Positions 11,394 through 22,624 of a DNA stretch of 64,000 bases are shown here, piece by piece. The notes under the pieces were generated by a model. It ran no database searches. It saw only the letters and a program-made list of their open reading frames with translations, and was not told the origin of the DNA. The stretch lies in contig JBBCBC010000024.1 in assembly GCA_037126765.1 (NCBI GenBank), positions 19,193,554 through 19,257,553 on the forward strand. Reading direction: 5' to 3'. The stretch comes from Stenogyne calaminthoides. Taxonomy: Eukaryota > Streptophyta > Magnoliopsida > Lamiales > Lamiaceae. The position numbers and the translations under genes were made by a program. How positions within the stretch are numbered: the first letter of the stretch is position 1; every line of letters starts with the position of its first letter.

Positions 11394-12916
11394 TGTAGGT
11401 CCCGAACGGGTTTCAGTAAGGATGGAAGTCTAGAGGGGAGGGGTGAATAGACTTCCAAAACTTTATGTGGATCAGGTGTGATATGCAAGTATGCTCGATC
11501 AGAGTGCGGTGTGAATCAGTATGGAATGATATCCAACTTACTGATCTGTATGAACCAGATCAGTTCGGCGTCAATCAGTTTAACTGATGGTGCGGAAGAT
11601 TAGTTAACCCGTGTGAAAACCAGTTTTACTCAATCAGATTTCTGTGCAATCTGTTTTAGATCAGATGACTAAAGTGTCAAGCTGATCAGTTCAGTAGCTT
11701 GATGCTAATCTGAACCAGATTCAGAATATGCATGCAGATAACAAGTAGTGTGCAGTTAAGTGTAAAGCAAGATAAAGGCATACAGATTTATAGTGGTTCG
11801 GACAACTTGTCCTACGTCCACTCTTCCCTATCAGCAGGGGCACCAACTTAACCAACTGGACTTAGTTTAATGTGTTAGTCCAACACAGCACAACCAACAA
11901 ATGTTTCACGAGTTCTCACTCAACCGATCCCAGAAATCAGACCTAGAAACCCTAGACTGAAATCTTGCTATAACAAACTTAACCTAACTTGTGTTTGGGT
12001 ATAAGATTTGTAATGTTCCAACTGGAATACTATCCTATCTTCTAAGTAGCCTAAGGCTGGAAAATAAGTATTCTATGCTAAGAACAATGGGATGAACACT
12101 TAAGAGTAAATCTTGAGTTTGTGTTCTTCGTGCGGAAATCTTGATAGCTTGAGCTTGTGTAAAGTTTCTGTAACCTTACTATGAAGGTTTGATCCCATTT
12201 ATATAGGCACGAAATCGAACTAGCCGTTGGAGAGCAATTCAAATTTCGGTCTATTTTAGGTAGGTCTGGAGGCTGATTTGACGTGCTTCAGGGGCGGCAT
12301 GGCCGAAAGCATGCAAGCTTGTCCTTTCTAGCCGTTTGACCCTGAAACGCCTTCCTGCAGTTTGCCAGTGCTCCGTACGTGCGTTGTCGACTTCTTATTG
12401 GCTATCAAGTACACTTTGCAGCGCTTGAATTAGCAACAAGGTTGACATTCTTCTTGTATGAACACTTGGCTCGTACTAGGTAACATTGAAGTAGTCACCT
12501 GATGGAGTTGACACAGATCAGTTCAAACACTGATCTGTCTACCTGATTTAGGTCATCTGCTTGTAAATTGTCTTAGCACAACTTGCTGACCTTTCCTTAT
12601 TGTCATCTGATGTAGGTCTTTTTGTCTTGATATCTTCTGGTCTTCTGCTTGTCTGCTTCCCGACTTGTCTGCTTCTTCATTCATCAGATCTTCAGCATAT
12701 CTGATCTTCAACTTATCTGATCTTCTGACCTTCAAGACTTAACCTATGCATATTGAGTTCCCCCTCAATATGTGACCTATCTGTTACATCAGTTGTCTAT
12801 ACATTTCAGTTGGTCATCTTATCTGCTATCTAGATCATTAGTCAGCTAACAGGTCTGACTGGTCTTATTACATTATCTGTTTTGGAACTTCCATCGAAAC
12901 TACAAATTTCCCAACA
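11394..12916 (-). repeat. E1 5' LTR
   Basis: A 1523-bp LTR. On the plus strand it begins TGTAGGTCCCGAACGGG and ends CCCAACA; on the element strand this is TGTTGGG...CCTACA, the usual TG...CA form. A TATA-like CCTATATAAA on the element strand lies at about 12198-12207. It is rich in GATCAG-type words. E2 LTRs share the termini and overall layout. Confidence 0.95.
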
Positions 12917-13582
12917 ATTTTCATACTAGACTTTGTCTTTTTTAGGCCATTTTGCATCTAATAACAATGGTATATATTTCTTGCACCTTTTAGTATTATT
13001 AAGGAGATTCTTGCACCTTTAAGAAATTAATTTAGTACTGATGCAACTATTAACATTCGGATATTTGCTCAATTCACCTATTTTATAATTATATGTAATT
13101 ATATATAGTGCTACAAAGTATTGTACATGTTTGTGTATTGAGCAAAAATTAGGGTGTCGATAAATGCACCCAATAAATAGATCTTATCTTATCAATAAAT
13201 ATTGTGGACGATCTTGTGTGTATACATATAGAAGGGATGCCAATCTTCATACTCTTATAGCTTGTTTGCAAATTCTAAAAAATATGTAAGAAACACTTAT
13301 TTTAAAATCTAAGTCGAGCACTAAAGCAACACCAAGAGCTCAGCTGACACGTATCCACGATTCTCCCGGTAAACTGATAGCACAACATTGAATAATTCAT
13401 TCAGAACAAGAACACCACATAAACGACATAGTTTCAAATGGATATGTAATTAACTTTCATTTATCTCAATCTAATAGTATACATGTTAAAACATATCGTG
13501 GATTCATCACACAAGGAGGATCATTTATGCAGAAAGAGAGAAGTCTTCTAATAAGATAAATGATTAAGGGCTTTATGCAGTT
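12917..13582. other. Spacer between E1 and LPA2
   Basis: AT-rich, no supported gene. It holds the 3' flank, and presumably the 3' UTR, of the LPA2 gene, whose stop codon is at 13583-13585. I see no clear repeat structure. Confidence 0.6.
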
Positions 13583-13728
13583 TCAGTTTTTAGGATTGGA
13601 ATTATCATTCTGCAAGTACTTGAGAACTCCATAGGCAGTGGTTCCAGCAACAAACAAGAAGACAGTTGGGGTGAAAGATGGGTAGACATACTTGACAAAT
13701 AACTTGTCCCATGCTTCTGGTAGAAAAC
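13583..13728 (-). CDS. LPA2: LPA2, last exon (exon 2)
   Basis: 146 bases from a CAG acceptor (plus-strand CTG at 13729-13731) to the stop at 13583-13585. The translated text includes GFLPEAWDKLFVKYVYP and a hydrophobic segment TPTVFLFVAGTTAYGVLKYL, ending DNSNPKN. I recognise this as the C-terminal half of LOW PSII ACCUMULATION 2: the second membrane helix and a short stromal tail. The phase matches the donor at 15004 (two bases complete a glycine codon). LPA2 is a small thylakoid membrane protein needed for efficient photosystem II assembly. Identity rests on recalled family sequence, not a search. Confidence 0.82.
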
Positions 13729-15004
13729 CTGAAAGAAGCAACGCAAGTTACCAACAAACGTTGTGCACATTCTAAAACAAAACCAGCTAATTATTGAAGA
13801 AGAACAAGCAAATATAACCAAATAATTGTCTCATCAAATATGATTGTATAAATAATGGTAGCAAGGTCTATGGCAATGCTCGGTTTTCTTTTTTTCGAGA
13901 GTGATTTTCTTCTCCCGCAATGAAAATGGTGATTAAAATGAATGATTACCGAAATTTCCCTCAATTACTGATAATTCATTAGTTCAATCAAAATAATACT
14001 GGAAAGACATCTATCGTTAAAATTATACTCTACTAACTATGACTCATAACCTTGACAAAAATCTATAGTTGAACATATTCACAGATGCATCATATTGTTT
14101 CTGTCCAACAACACATCCAAGTACATTTCATGTTCAACACATTTCCTGCTTCACAACTCAGAATATCATCTTCAAAAATGAAAGGTGGCACTTCGTGCTA
14201 TGGTGTCCTATTCTTTTTATGATAGATGTAATTTTAACTTAATGAAAAACTTCTTGAATTTAAGTCGTGTTTCATGTCAAGCTTATTGTGTCATTTTGTC
14301 TAGGCATTCGGATTGTGAATGGGGTCATGTTCGTGTTGTGTTATCGCGCCGTGTCAAGGATGAATAATCCCAAGAAGAAAAAAAAGTAAGACCGAAAATA
14401 GACTATATCTTGAGCGACTTAACGAATGAAGAAGCAATTCAGAGATGAATTCTTTAAAAATATTATATTACATTAGTCGTAACAGTCTATACATACAACA
14501 AAAACAGCAAATTAGGCCTTAATTCCACTATTTGGGATCAGCTATAAGGATCATATCTTGCTATTGCGCACAGTATAATTCCAGAAGAACAAAAGCTTAT
14601 CCCAAATATGTTTTTTTACCTACGGTTCTTAAAATATCTGATACCTTCTTGAGCTACTACAGGTAATTGCTAATTAAATCACATTAGCTCTACCCAAGAT
14701 TAGTACTCTCAGTAACAAAAAGAGTCTCATCACAATTCTTTTCCCCCTGTTTTCTCACCCAATATAACAGAAATCATCCAAAAACCCTTTCAATCAACTT
14801 CAAACAAACCAAATTAACAGTAGACCAATCAATTACTACCGCAAAAGGAGTCTCATTACAATGCATTTTCCCCCGTTTCTTACCCTTAATAGCAGAAAAT
14901 CATCCAAATTAACAACAATTCAACAACCAAAACCCTTCCAATTAACTTCAAACAAACCAAATTAACACAACAATCAATTACCACCGCTAAAATTAAATTC
15001 AAAC
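13729..15004 (-). other. LPA2 intron 1
   Basis: A 1276-bp intron with a GT donor (element-strand CAG|GTTTGA) and a TTTCAG acceptor. No coding sequence is supported inside it. It contains a tandem duplication of roughly 130 bp close to the donor side (14711-14965). Confidence 0.75.
14711..14965. repeat. Tandem duplication in LPA2 intron
   Basis: Two diverged copies, about 130 bp each, share the words AGTCTCAT, TTTTCCCCC, ATCATCCAAA and AACTTCAAACAAACCAAATT in the same order. The second copy contains a small insertion rich in AACAA. Confidence 0.75.
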
Positions 15005-15242
15005 CTGATGCAGCGAGAGCAATCCCCTCTAGAAGAATAATCGCCCCAAGCCCTAACCAAGCAAGTAGGAAAGCAGTCTCGTTCTTCCTCAGCTCCTCCG
15101 CTTGCGCTTCCTCCTGCGGCGTGGAGAAACTAGGTTTTTCAAATGGTTCTCGCCGGAGAATCGCATCCCTCTCTCTATTTCTCTTCGACGGCTTCTTCTT
15201 AGCTGGAGCAGATGAGCCGAATCCATAACCTGGTGAAGAAAT
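15005..15242 (-). pseudogene. LPA2: LPA2 exon 1, 3' part, severed from its start by TRIM insertion
   Basis: Reads in frame from SSPGYGFGSSAPAKKKPSKRN through a charged stretch (RRE...QEEAQAEELRKNE) into a hydrophobic segment (AFLLAWLGLGAIILLEGIAL) and then the splice donor. This is the soluble basic region and first membrane helix of LPA2. The upstream end is the target duplication GAAAT (15238-15242) of the TRIM element; the missing N-terminus lies 16.4 kb away at 31668-31852. Leaving out both insertions and one duplication copy, the three pieces are 185 + 233 + 146 = 564 bases, exactly 187 codons and a stop with no internal stop. That is close to the length I know for LPA2 (about 185 residues). 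The TRIM repeats also add an in-frame ATG at 15320 that would give an N-terminally altered product without a transit peptide. Confidence 0.85.
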
Positions 15243-15871
15243 TGTTGGGATTGTTGGAGTCTGAGTTGCGGAATGAGTCCAGGGAGGACAAGACGTTCGG
15301 AATGAGTCCAGGGATGACAAGACGTTCGGAATGAGTCCAGGGAGGACAAGACGTTCGGAATGAGTCCAGGGAGGACACGACGTTCGACCTAGTTGAGGTC
15401 ATGCACTTCCGCTCCAGTGTCAGTCTCCAGGTGGGAGATTGTTGGGTTATGGAGCTGAGTTAAAGCGGGGGATGCGAGAACCTTTGGGCGCTTCGACCCG
15501 GTTTCGAGGTCGAGCAGTGTGCTTGGTCGAGAACCCTTTTGCGTGGTGAGAAGGCGCTCGAGCAATGTTGTTGTCGGCGGTAACCGGGCCGACCAAGGGC
15601 TGGTCGGCGGTTCCGAGGCCGAAGTTTAAATTTCATCTTCTAGGGTTTTCGGCGGGATGGGCCAAACCTAGGTTTCTATTATAAATACCCCCTGACTCCC
15701 CCATTATATCTTGCACTACTTGCACTATCTTATAAGATATAGTAGATCTCTCCTGGCTTGGTAGTGCCCCCAGATGTAGTCAGTCTGACGAACTGGGTAA
15801 CCAAATTGTTTGTTCCTTAATTCGTTGTTTCCACTATTTTCTCCTATAATTGCTTGTTTAAAATCCTAACA
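15243..15871 (+). repeat. TRIM LTR 1
   Basis: TG...CA termini. A TATA-like TATTATAAATAC lies near 15678-15689. The 5' part carries four 29-bp direct repeats. Confidence 0.93.
15270..15385 (+). repeat. 29-bp direct repeats, four copies, in TRIM LTR 1
   Basis: Units start at 15270, 15299, 15328 and 15357. Each begins GGAATGAGTCCAGGG and ends GACGTTC, with one or two substitutions per unit. Because 29 is not a multiple of three, all frames are read in turn, which produces repeated SSLDSFRTSCPPWTHS-like peptides on the minus strand. Confidence 0.93.
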
Positions 15872-15873
15872 AC

Positions 15874-15885
15874 TGGTATCAGAGC
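15874..15885 (+). other. TRIM primer binding site
   Basis: TGGTATCAGAGC two bases after LTR 1, complementary to the initiator methionine tRNA 3' end. Confidence 0.93.
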
Positions 15886-16191
15886 ATCAGGCTCAAGGGA
15901 TCTGGTGGGAGCAATTATGGTGGCTGAAGGGAAATCGCCTGTTGAGAATCTTGATGGAACGGATTTCGGATTTGGGCTTCGCTCTATATGCGGCCGGGCA
16001 TAACCACTGAACTTCTGAGAACGCACAAGGCCCTCGAGCAAGCCGGGTTGGTCGAAAGAAACCGCCGACCAAAGCCCCAGTCGAGCGGGTTCGATGGCGA
16101 TTCATGGAGTATGGGGCGTTGCTTGGAGTAGGTGGTTGGATGAGAGATTGGGAAGACGAGTTACAGTTGGAGTCAGTCTCCAGGTGGGAGT

Positions 16192-16787
16192 TGTTGGGAT
16201 TGTTGGAGTCTAAGTTGCGAAATGAGTCCAGGGAGGACAAGACGTTCTGAATGAGACCAGGGAGGACAAGACGTTCGGAATGAGTCCAGGGAGGACAAGA
16301 CGTTTGACCTAGTTGAGGTCGTGCACTTCCGCTCGATTAATGGGTCTCGGTGGGAGATTGTTGGGTTATGGAGCCCGAGTGAACGGGGGATCAGGGCGCG
16401 AGGCGCCGACCCGTCTTTCGGTCGGCGGTGTGTGCTCGGCCGAGAGCCCCTTTTGCAAGCGGTGAAAAGGCGCCGAGCAAGGTTGTTGATCGAAGCGAAC
16501 CGCCGACCAATGGCCGAGGTCGAGCGGTTCCGAGGCCTGTCGCTGGAGGCCTAGTTTCATCTTCTAGGGTTTCGGCGGGATGGGCCAAACTGGGTTTCTA
16601 TTATAAATACCCTCTGACTCCCCCATTGTATCTTGCACTATTTGCACTATCTTATAAGATATAGTAGATCTCTCCTGGCTTGGTAGTGCCCCCAGATGTA
16701 GTCAGTCTGACGAACTGGGTAACCAAATTGTTTGTTCCTTAATTCGTTGTTTCCATTATTTTCTCCTATAATTGCTTGTTTAAAATC
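16192..16787 (+). repeat. TRIM LTR 2 (its last 6 bases are at 31662-31667)
   Basis: Matches LTR 1 but carries three rather than four 29-bp units (16219-16305), which explains most of the length difference. The 3' terminal CTAACA was displaced to 31662-31667 when E2 inserted after AAATC. Confidence 0.92.
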
Positions 16788-18357
16788 TGTAGGTCCCGAA
16801 CGGGTTTCGTGAGGGCAGAAGTCTAGAGGGAAGGGGTGAATAGACTTAAAAACTTTTTTTTCGGTCGATCGTGTGATTGCAGTTTGCCTGATCAGAGTGC
16901 AAGTGAATCAGTTTGGACTGATATCTAACTTACTAATCGCCTGAAGGCAGATCAGTTCGGTATCTATCAGTTTAACTGATTGTGCGGAAGCTAATTTAAA
17001 CCCGTGTGAAAAACCAATTTAACAAATCAGATTCTAAAGTTGTTTTCAATCAGATGACTATGGAGTCAATCTGATCAGATCAGAAACTTGGTGCTAGCTG
17101 ATCTTAACTCAGAATATGTATGCAGCTTTAAATAAGTTGTGTGCAATAGTGTAAAACAGTTAATCAAAACAGGTAAAGCACACAAGATTTATAGTGGTTC
17201 GGACAACCAGTCCTACGTCCACTCTTCCCTATCACAAGGGGCACCTACTTAACCAACTGGACTTAGATTATTGTGTTAGTCCAACACATTACACCAACAG
17301 ATATTTATAGAGTTCTCACTCAACCGATCCCAGAAATCAGAACTAGAAACCCTAGTCTGAAATCTTGCTAAACAAACTTAACCTAACTTTGGGTTTTGGG
17401 TAAGATTGTTGTTTGTTCCAACTTTGAAATCTTTCCTAGTATTTAAGTAGCCTAACAGCTAGAGGAAAAGATTTATGTGCTAAGAACTATGGGATGAACA
17501 CTTAGAATGTAATCTTCAATGTTGTGTTCTTCGTGCGGAAATTTGACTATAGTTTGAGCTTCTTGATATTTTTCGTGTCTTCACTCTGAAGAGTAATCCC
17601 ATATTTATAGACCTAGAAATCAAAGAGCCGTTGGAAAGCAATTTGAATTTTTGGCTATATTTGGTAGACTTGCAGGATTGATGTGACGTGCTTCAGGAAC
17701 GGCATGGCCGAAAGCGTGAATAGTATCCTTTATAGCCGTTTGACTAAGCAGCATCAAATCCCGTATTTGCCGGCTCCGTTCATACGTGTCTTGTTCTTAT
17801 TGGTTAACAGAAGCACTTTTCAGTGTTTTGTTCTACCAACTAAGGTTGACATTCTTTTTGTTCAGATCAACAACGTATGATTTGGTGAAACATCGATTTC
17901 CACTGGTGATGGTGACCGACGATCGATCTGGCCGATCGATCTACCGATAGAGTCTTCTGGTGCCAGTTGTCTTAGCTCAACTAGCAGACTCGGCTGATGT
18001 AGGTCTTCTGGTCTGATCTTCTGGTAGTCATCTGATCTTCAGGTCTTCTGAATTTGAATTTCATGACTTCAGCTGATTATCTGACTTATATCAGATCATC
18101 TGATCTTCTATCCTTTCCTTGCCTTCTGGCCTGTCGGATATCAGCTGATCTTTTGATCTTCTGATCTTTAGATCTGACCTATACATATTGAGGTTCCCCC
18201 TCAATATGTGACCTATCTTATACATCAGTTGTTCTATACAATAATTATCAACTGGTAATCTTATAACTGGTAATAAAAACATCAGTCAGCTAACAGGTCT
18301 GACTGGTCCTATTACATGTGTTTTAGAACTTTCATCAAAACTCTAAATTTCCCAACA
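16788..18357 (-). repeat. E2 3' LTR
   Basis: 1570 bp; a TATA-like CTATAAATAT on the element strand lies at 17601-17610. It differs from the other E2 LTR mainly near 16830-16870, 17740-17790 and 17915-17950. Confidence 0.95.
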
Positions 18358-18371
18358 ATTTCCCCCTTTTT
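18358..18371 (-). other. E2 polypurine tract
   Basis: On the element strand AAAAAGGGGGAAAT directly precedes the 3' LTR. Confidence 0.85.
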
Positions 18372-18573
18372 GATGAAACCAAAACACTTGAGAAACCAGC
18401 ACAATTGATAAGTATAAAACAATAAAAAGCATATAATCAGAAGACAATGAGATTTTGTCTTAGGATCAGAAAAAAAAATAAACTTTTCATTCATCAGATT
18501 TATCGATTACATATTACATCAGAAAAGTTTGGGTTTAAATTCAGCTGATCCTAAGTAGTCTTCTGATCTTCAA

Positions 18574-21500
18574 TCTCTTGGCTTATATCCCTCTGGCATT
18601 TCTCGTTGATCCTGAGGAATGTTGAAAATCCGGTATAGCTTCCATTTAACATCATTGATCTACTGAGGATCAGTTATGCGCGCTTTGTTCAGAATGTTAA
18701 AATAGAACCTTTGAAATGCCAGTCTGTCAAATGAGCCATCTTCCTTCTTCGAGTAATCCATCACGTCATACTCTTGAAGAGATATTTTCACATTGATTAT
18801 TTTGGCCTCATTTTCCAGATATTTCAGAAAATCTGGGTACTTGTTCTCCAACCAGTTGAGAAATTCTGCATCTGGTGATTCTTCTTTTGGTACTAGATCT
18901 AGAACAAAAGCATCCAGAAGACATTCACTTCTGATCTTATTCCATTCCTCAAACCTATCAGCATGTGCAGCAGTTTTCGGAATGATTTCATCAATTCTTG
19001 CTGACAGCTGAGGTTCTGATCCAGATTTTCCGACTTTGCCTTTCTTTGCCCTCGATTTGTACTTCTTTTTTAGATCTTCTGCCTCCGCCAATTTTTCTGC
19101 CCTTCTTTCTTCTTCACTTATTCGAGCTTTTTTTCAAAGAATCTACTCCTTAGATAGCCTCGGCCGGGTTTCTTATCTACCAGATGTCGCTAGTTGTGTT
19201 TTTGTGACTCTCTTAGTCTCGAGTGATAGTACAGTTCTCGATGTCCCAAAGATCAAGCAGCCTAACTTTCTTGCCTTTGACTTTTCCATCTTCCCAGAAA
19301 TTTCATTAGCAAAAAGATCCAGATGGTCTAGTCTCTGGCCATAGGATTCAACTGTCTGAATCAGTTCTTCTGTTGTTCTGATAGTATCAGTTGGTTTCTC
19401 AATCTGTCCTTCCCCCTTTTTGGTTTGATCAAAAAGAGCATTGAGGTGGGAAGTCAGAGATCCAAAGCTGACTGATATGGTCTTGTTAAGATCTTCAACA
19501 GATAAACCTTGAGCTTGAGTAGATAGATTTTGAATCTTTAAAATCAGCTCAGTCTTGACAGATTCAACGGCAGTAGAGAGGGTAAGAATGAGTTTATCAA
19601 GTTTTTCTTCAGTCATTTCAAGCTTTTCAGTGACCATTAGAAGAGAAACTTGTTGTTGTTCAACCCGGACTAGCTTGTCGTCAACTCGCTTCTTAAATTC
19701 AAAGAATGGGTTGGTCACGGTTTTGAGAGAACTCGATCTTTGATTGCTTCAATTTGGGAAATAGCCAATTCCCCGCTGATCCTTTATTTCTTTGAGGCCA
19801 ATCGCCTCGATCGCCTATTGTGTTGCTAAGTTGATTAGCCAACACTCCCTCAACTTCTTCTTTCAGAAGATCTTTAAAACATGATCTGATCTCCTGAAGT
19901 TGATCAGTGGTGATGTGTGTTGCGAATATTTTATACCACCGATCATTTCCGATTGTTTTTTTGCTCCGTGGTGGGTCATGAATGAAGCTATGACACAATT
20001 CCACTATCATTGGCAACTCCCACATCCTTCATAGGATCATCTTCTTTAGGAGTTTCTGCAACATCCTCCAGTTCAACTTGTTCAATTATTCCCAGCTTTC
20101 TGTGGATCAGAGCTTTGATCGATTCAAAGATCATCGGGCCTCACCTAGTGATCCTACCCGAAAGCAGATTTCTTCATATCGAAATCAAAATCTGCGAATG
20201 CATCAGCACCTCCCATCTGTTCAATAATGATCATGAAATTTGAGAAGTTCTTCAAACGGAGATCTTTCCAGGTGAGGATCTCCATTACTTCCTCTCGAAT
20301 AACAGGATGGGATACCAACTCTGGATATAGCTCATCAATATCGCGTTCAATTCTCATTCTGACCATTTTCCCGGTGATGGTCTTGGATGATCTGGACTCG
20401 AATCATCTGCTCGTTTGGATCGTAGAGGGTTCGGTGGTGTCCGAGTAGTTGGATGTTGGTGATGTAGCAGGGGTTCTCGCGTGCAAGTATGTCTAGTTCG
20501 GATCTTCTCTTCTACCGGTTCGCGAACTGATGAACTTTTAGGTTCGCGGCGGTGAAGGAGAAGGGGAAATATGCTCAGCAGCTAGAAGTCTGAGTGGTGA
20601 ATCAGCGCGAGATTGAGGTGAAGGAGATCGTTCGTCTCTTGCTCTTCCCTCAAGAATGTTCTGGGCGAGCTCTCAACTTGAGAAGCCCGCTGTCGATTTT
20701 TCATCTGATCTCTGTGGCGCATCAGTTGATCTGGCACTCCTTCTTCATCTGACTCGTCTTCCAGAAAAAGAGTCATGGTGGCCTGTTTTGCCTTCTTCGG
20801 CCTCTTCTCCTGAACCTTTACCAGTTTTCTCTTCTTCTTATGAGGACCATCTGTTGCAGACGTAGCTGCCTCCTTGGTCTTCCCTTTCTTAACCTTTGGA
20901 GGGGTGGGCCGCATATCATCATCTGATGGCCCATATATGGCAGATGTGGTTGAGAGAAAAGCCTTGTAGGACTTGATCCGTCGCTCGATCCCATTCAAAG
21001 ATTTGGCATCTTGTCCTTCAGAATGACTGCCACCTTGTTGAGATTGTTGATTCTTTTCTTCAGATAGACTTGTCTACGATCACTAACTCCAAACTTATCA
21101 TGTTCTTGGAGCAGAATAGCCTTCAGGAAACCATGCCAATTAATATTTTTGGCTTCATCGATGATAGCAGCCATGCTATACATTTTTACAGTTGTTAATC
21201 CATCTGGGCTGAACGAGATACCCATGATTGTTTTTGACAGAATGTCAAATAACAGACGGTATTTCCTTTTCAACATAGACTGACGAAACCTGAGGTCTGG
21301 TGTTTATCAGCCTCTCTGAAGAGTTCATTCCTGATCAGTTCGTCTTCATTCTCCCTGTAGTGAGCAGGAGAGATTTTTCCTTTAGGCGTGTTGAATAAAT
21401 GAAGTTATATCAAAGATTTGTAAGTCTAATCTCCTCTCCATTTCTCAAGAAATCGGTTCGTCTCGTGATTATCCGTGTCCACCTTTAAATTCCTCAAGAA

Positions 21501-21700
21501 TTCCGATTTCCTCATCTTGACATTAGATTGCATTGGAGCAAAGACCTGATTTTTTCGAGACCACCCTTCCTCAGAATTTGTTCGACCTCCATTGATTCCG
21601 GATCCCGTGTAACACCAAACTTTACAAATTTGTCATCAACAATTTTGGTTGCCAAATCCGCATAGTTACACATAATTTTGCCCATTCCGTGAGTGGCCAT
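18574..21700 (-). pseudogene. E2 additional ORF, broken
   Basis: Homologue of the E1 additional ORF. The start at 21700 (MATHGMGKIMCN) corresponds to 4418 in E1. Pieces are 21700-21512, 21276-20995, 20998-20582, 20366-20154, 20025-19699, 19718-19173 and 19091-18660, with a final stretch after one TAG ending near 18574. Shared blocks include KYRLLFD, DRRQVYL, a LDEICPDL/IDELYPEL block, and EWNKIRSE near the C-terminus. The region 19718-19173 is strongly heptad-like (coiled coil). Amino-acid similarity to E1 is far lower here than in integrase or RT. No membrane segment is seen. Function unknown. Confidence 0.72.
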
Positions 21701-22624
21701 CTACAATAAGATATACTCGATTAAAAAATGTGCATAATCATAAAGATATCATATATTGATGATCAAACCTATTCTCAGGCCTAATAACCGATGAACACAT
21801 ACGGATACCAAGAAATGATTAGGCATATCACAGGATAACATAAATTGACGTAATCTATATGTTCAATGGATTTCAGGAAAATAATTCATCAAATAACCAG
21901 AAATTACCAGATTCTGCTTTTCGGAAAATAACTTTGAATCGCAAGAAAACACTTTGAATCGCAGAAGGGTAATTGTGAGTTTTTAGAGCATAAAACGCAA
22001 GAATTTTGAGAAGAAAAGAATACTCTGGTAGGGTTTTGATGAAGTTAATAAAATGAAGGAGGGAAAATCGAGATTAGAAGATCAAACGTTTGAAAAGGTT
22101 AAACGATCCAGATTGAGCGGTTTTGATCGTGTGGTCAAGAAATGCACGCACGATTGCCTTTTGGATTTAAAAGCACATTTAGTGGCATTTAATACATATA
22201 CCCCACGTCCGCATTAAATACTTTGCAGGATATACGTCACAAAAGTATGAGTACAGTAAAGGCAAATATTATCAGATAATTTCAGATATGTAAGCAGTAA
22301 ACAAAGAAACAGAGATGCGTATCTGTTTGACTGATATTGTAATCAGTCAATACCACTTGTTGATCTTAGTTGATCTTAGTTTTCTGCCTAATCCTTATAA
22401 TTTCCCAACTGTCCTTTTCAACTGATCCGCTTCACTTTGCGTCTGATTTTTCCTTTTCTGATCCTCCTTGATCAGTTGAAGTTCCCCCTTCAATTGTTAT
22501 TTCTGATTTCTTATTGACTGATTTATCTGATTTGTTGAGGTATCACACTCAACTGATCTTCCTCATCTGATCAGTCTCTTATCTAATCAGATTTCAGTTG
22601 ACCTAATCTGATTCTACTCAGACC

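Larger units (their letters stand above)
1..12916 (-). mobile_element. Copia LTR retrotransposon E1 (Sirevirus-like), 3' LTR cut by window edge
   Basis: Read on the minus strand the order is 5' LTR (11394-12916), initiator-Met-type primer site, gag, protease, integrase, reverse transcriptase, RNase H, a long additional ORF, polypurine tract and 3' LTR (1-574, incomplete). Integrase before RT defines Copia. The long gag with a zinc knuckle and coiled-coil tail, and a large ORF between pol and the 3' LTR, resemble the Sirevirus branch; that placement is inference. The overlapping LTR parts differ at roughly 20-25 positions in about 560 bp by eye plus one short indel, so this is not a very recent insertion. 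Every coding module has a stop, frameshift or deletion. The outer target duplication cannot be seen. Confidence 0.93.
15243..16787 (+). mobile_element. TRIM-like mini LTR retrotransposon inserted in LPA2 exon 1
   Basis: LTR 1 is 15243-15871 (629 bp), the internal part only 15872-16191 (320 bp), and LTR 2 is 16192-16787 plus 31662-31667 (602 bp, split by E2). Both LTRs begin TGTTGGGATTG and end AATCCTAACA. A TGGTATCAGAGC primer site and a GGTGGGAG polypurine tract place it on the plus strand. The target duplication GAAAT is at 15238-15242 and 31668-31672. No gag-pol is encoded. The internal part begins with a trace resembling the start of a Copia gag (ATGGTGGCTGAAGG, then an LDGTDFGFG-like string), so it probably derives from a Copia parent. 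The LTRs are long for a TRIM. Confidence 0.92.

Noticed and set aside
14185..14367. 60-codon plus-strand ORF
   Set aside because: Lies within the LPA2 intron on the other strand, unremarkable composition, no recognisable motif.
15270..15385. 29-bp direct repeats resembling a CRISPR array
   Set aside because: Units abut with no spacers, lie inside a plant LTR, and vary in number between paired LTRs; simple tandem repeat.
16321..16664. Several overlapping ORFs on both strands (60-78 codons)
   Set aside because: They lie in the GC-rich part of TRIM LTR 2 and have counterparts in LTR 1 with different frames; no protein family resemblance.
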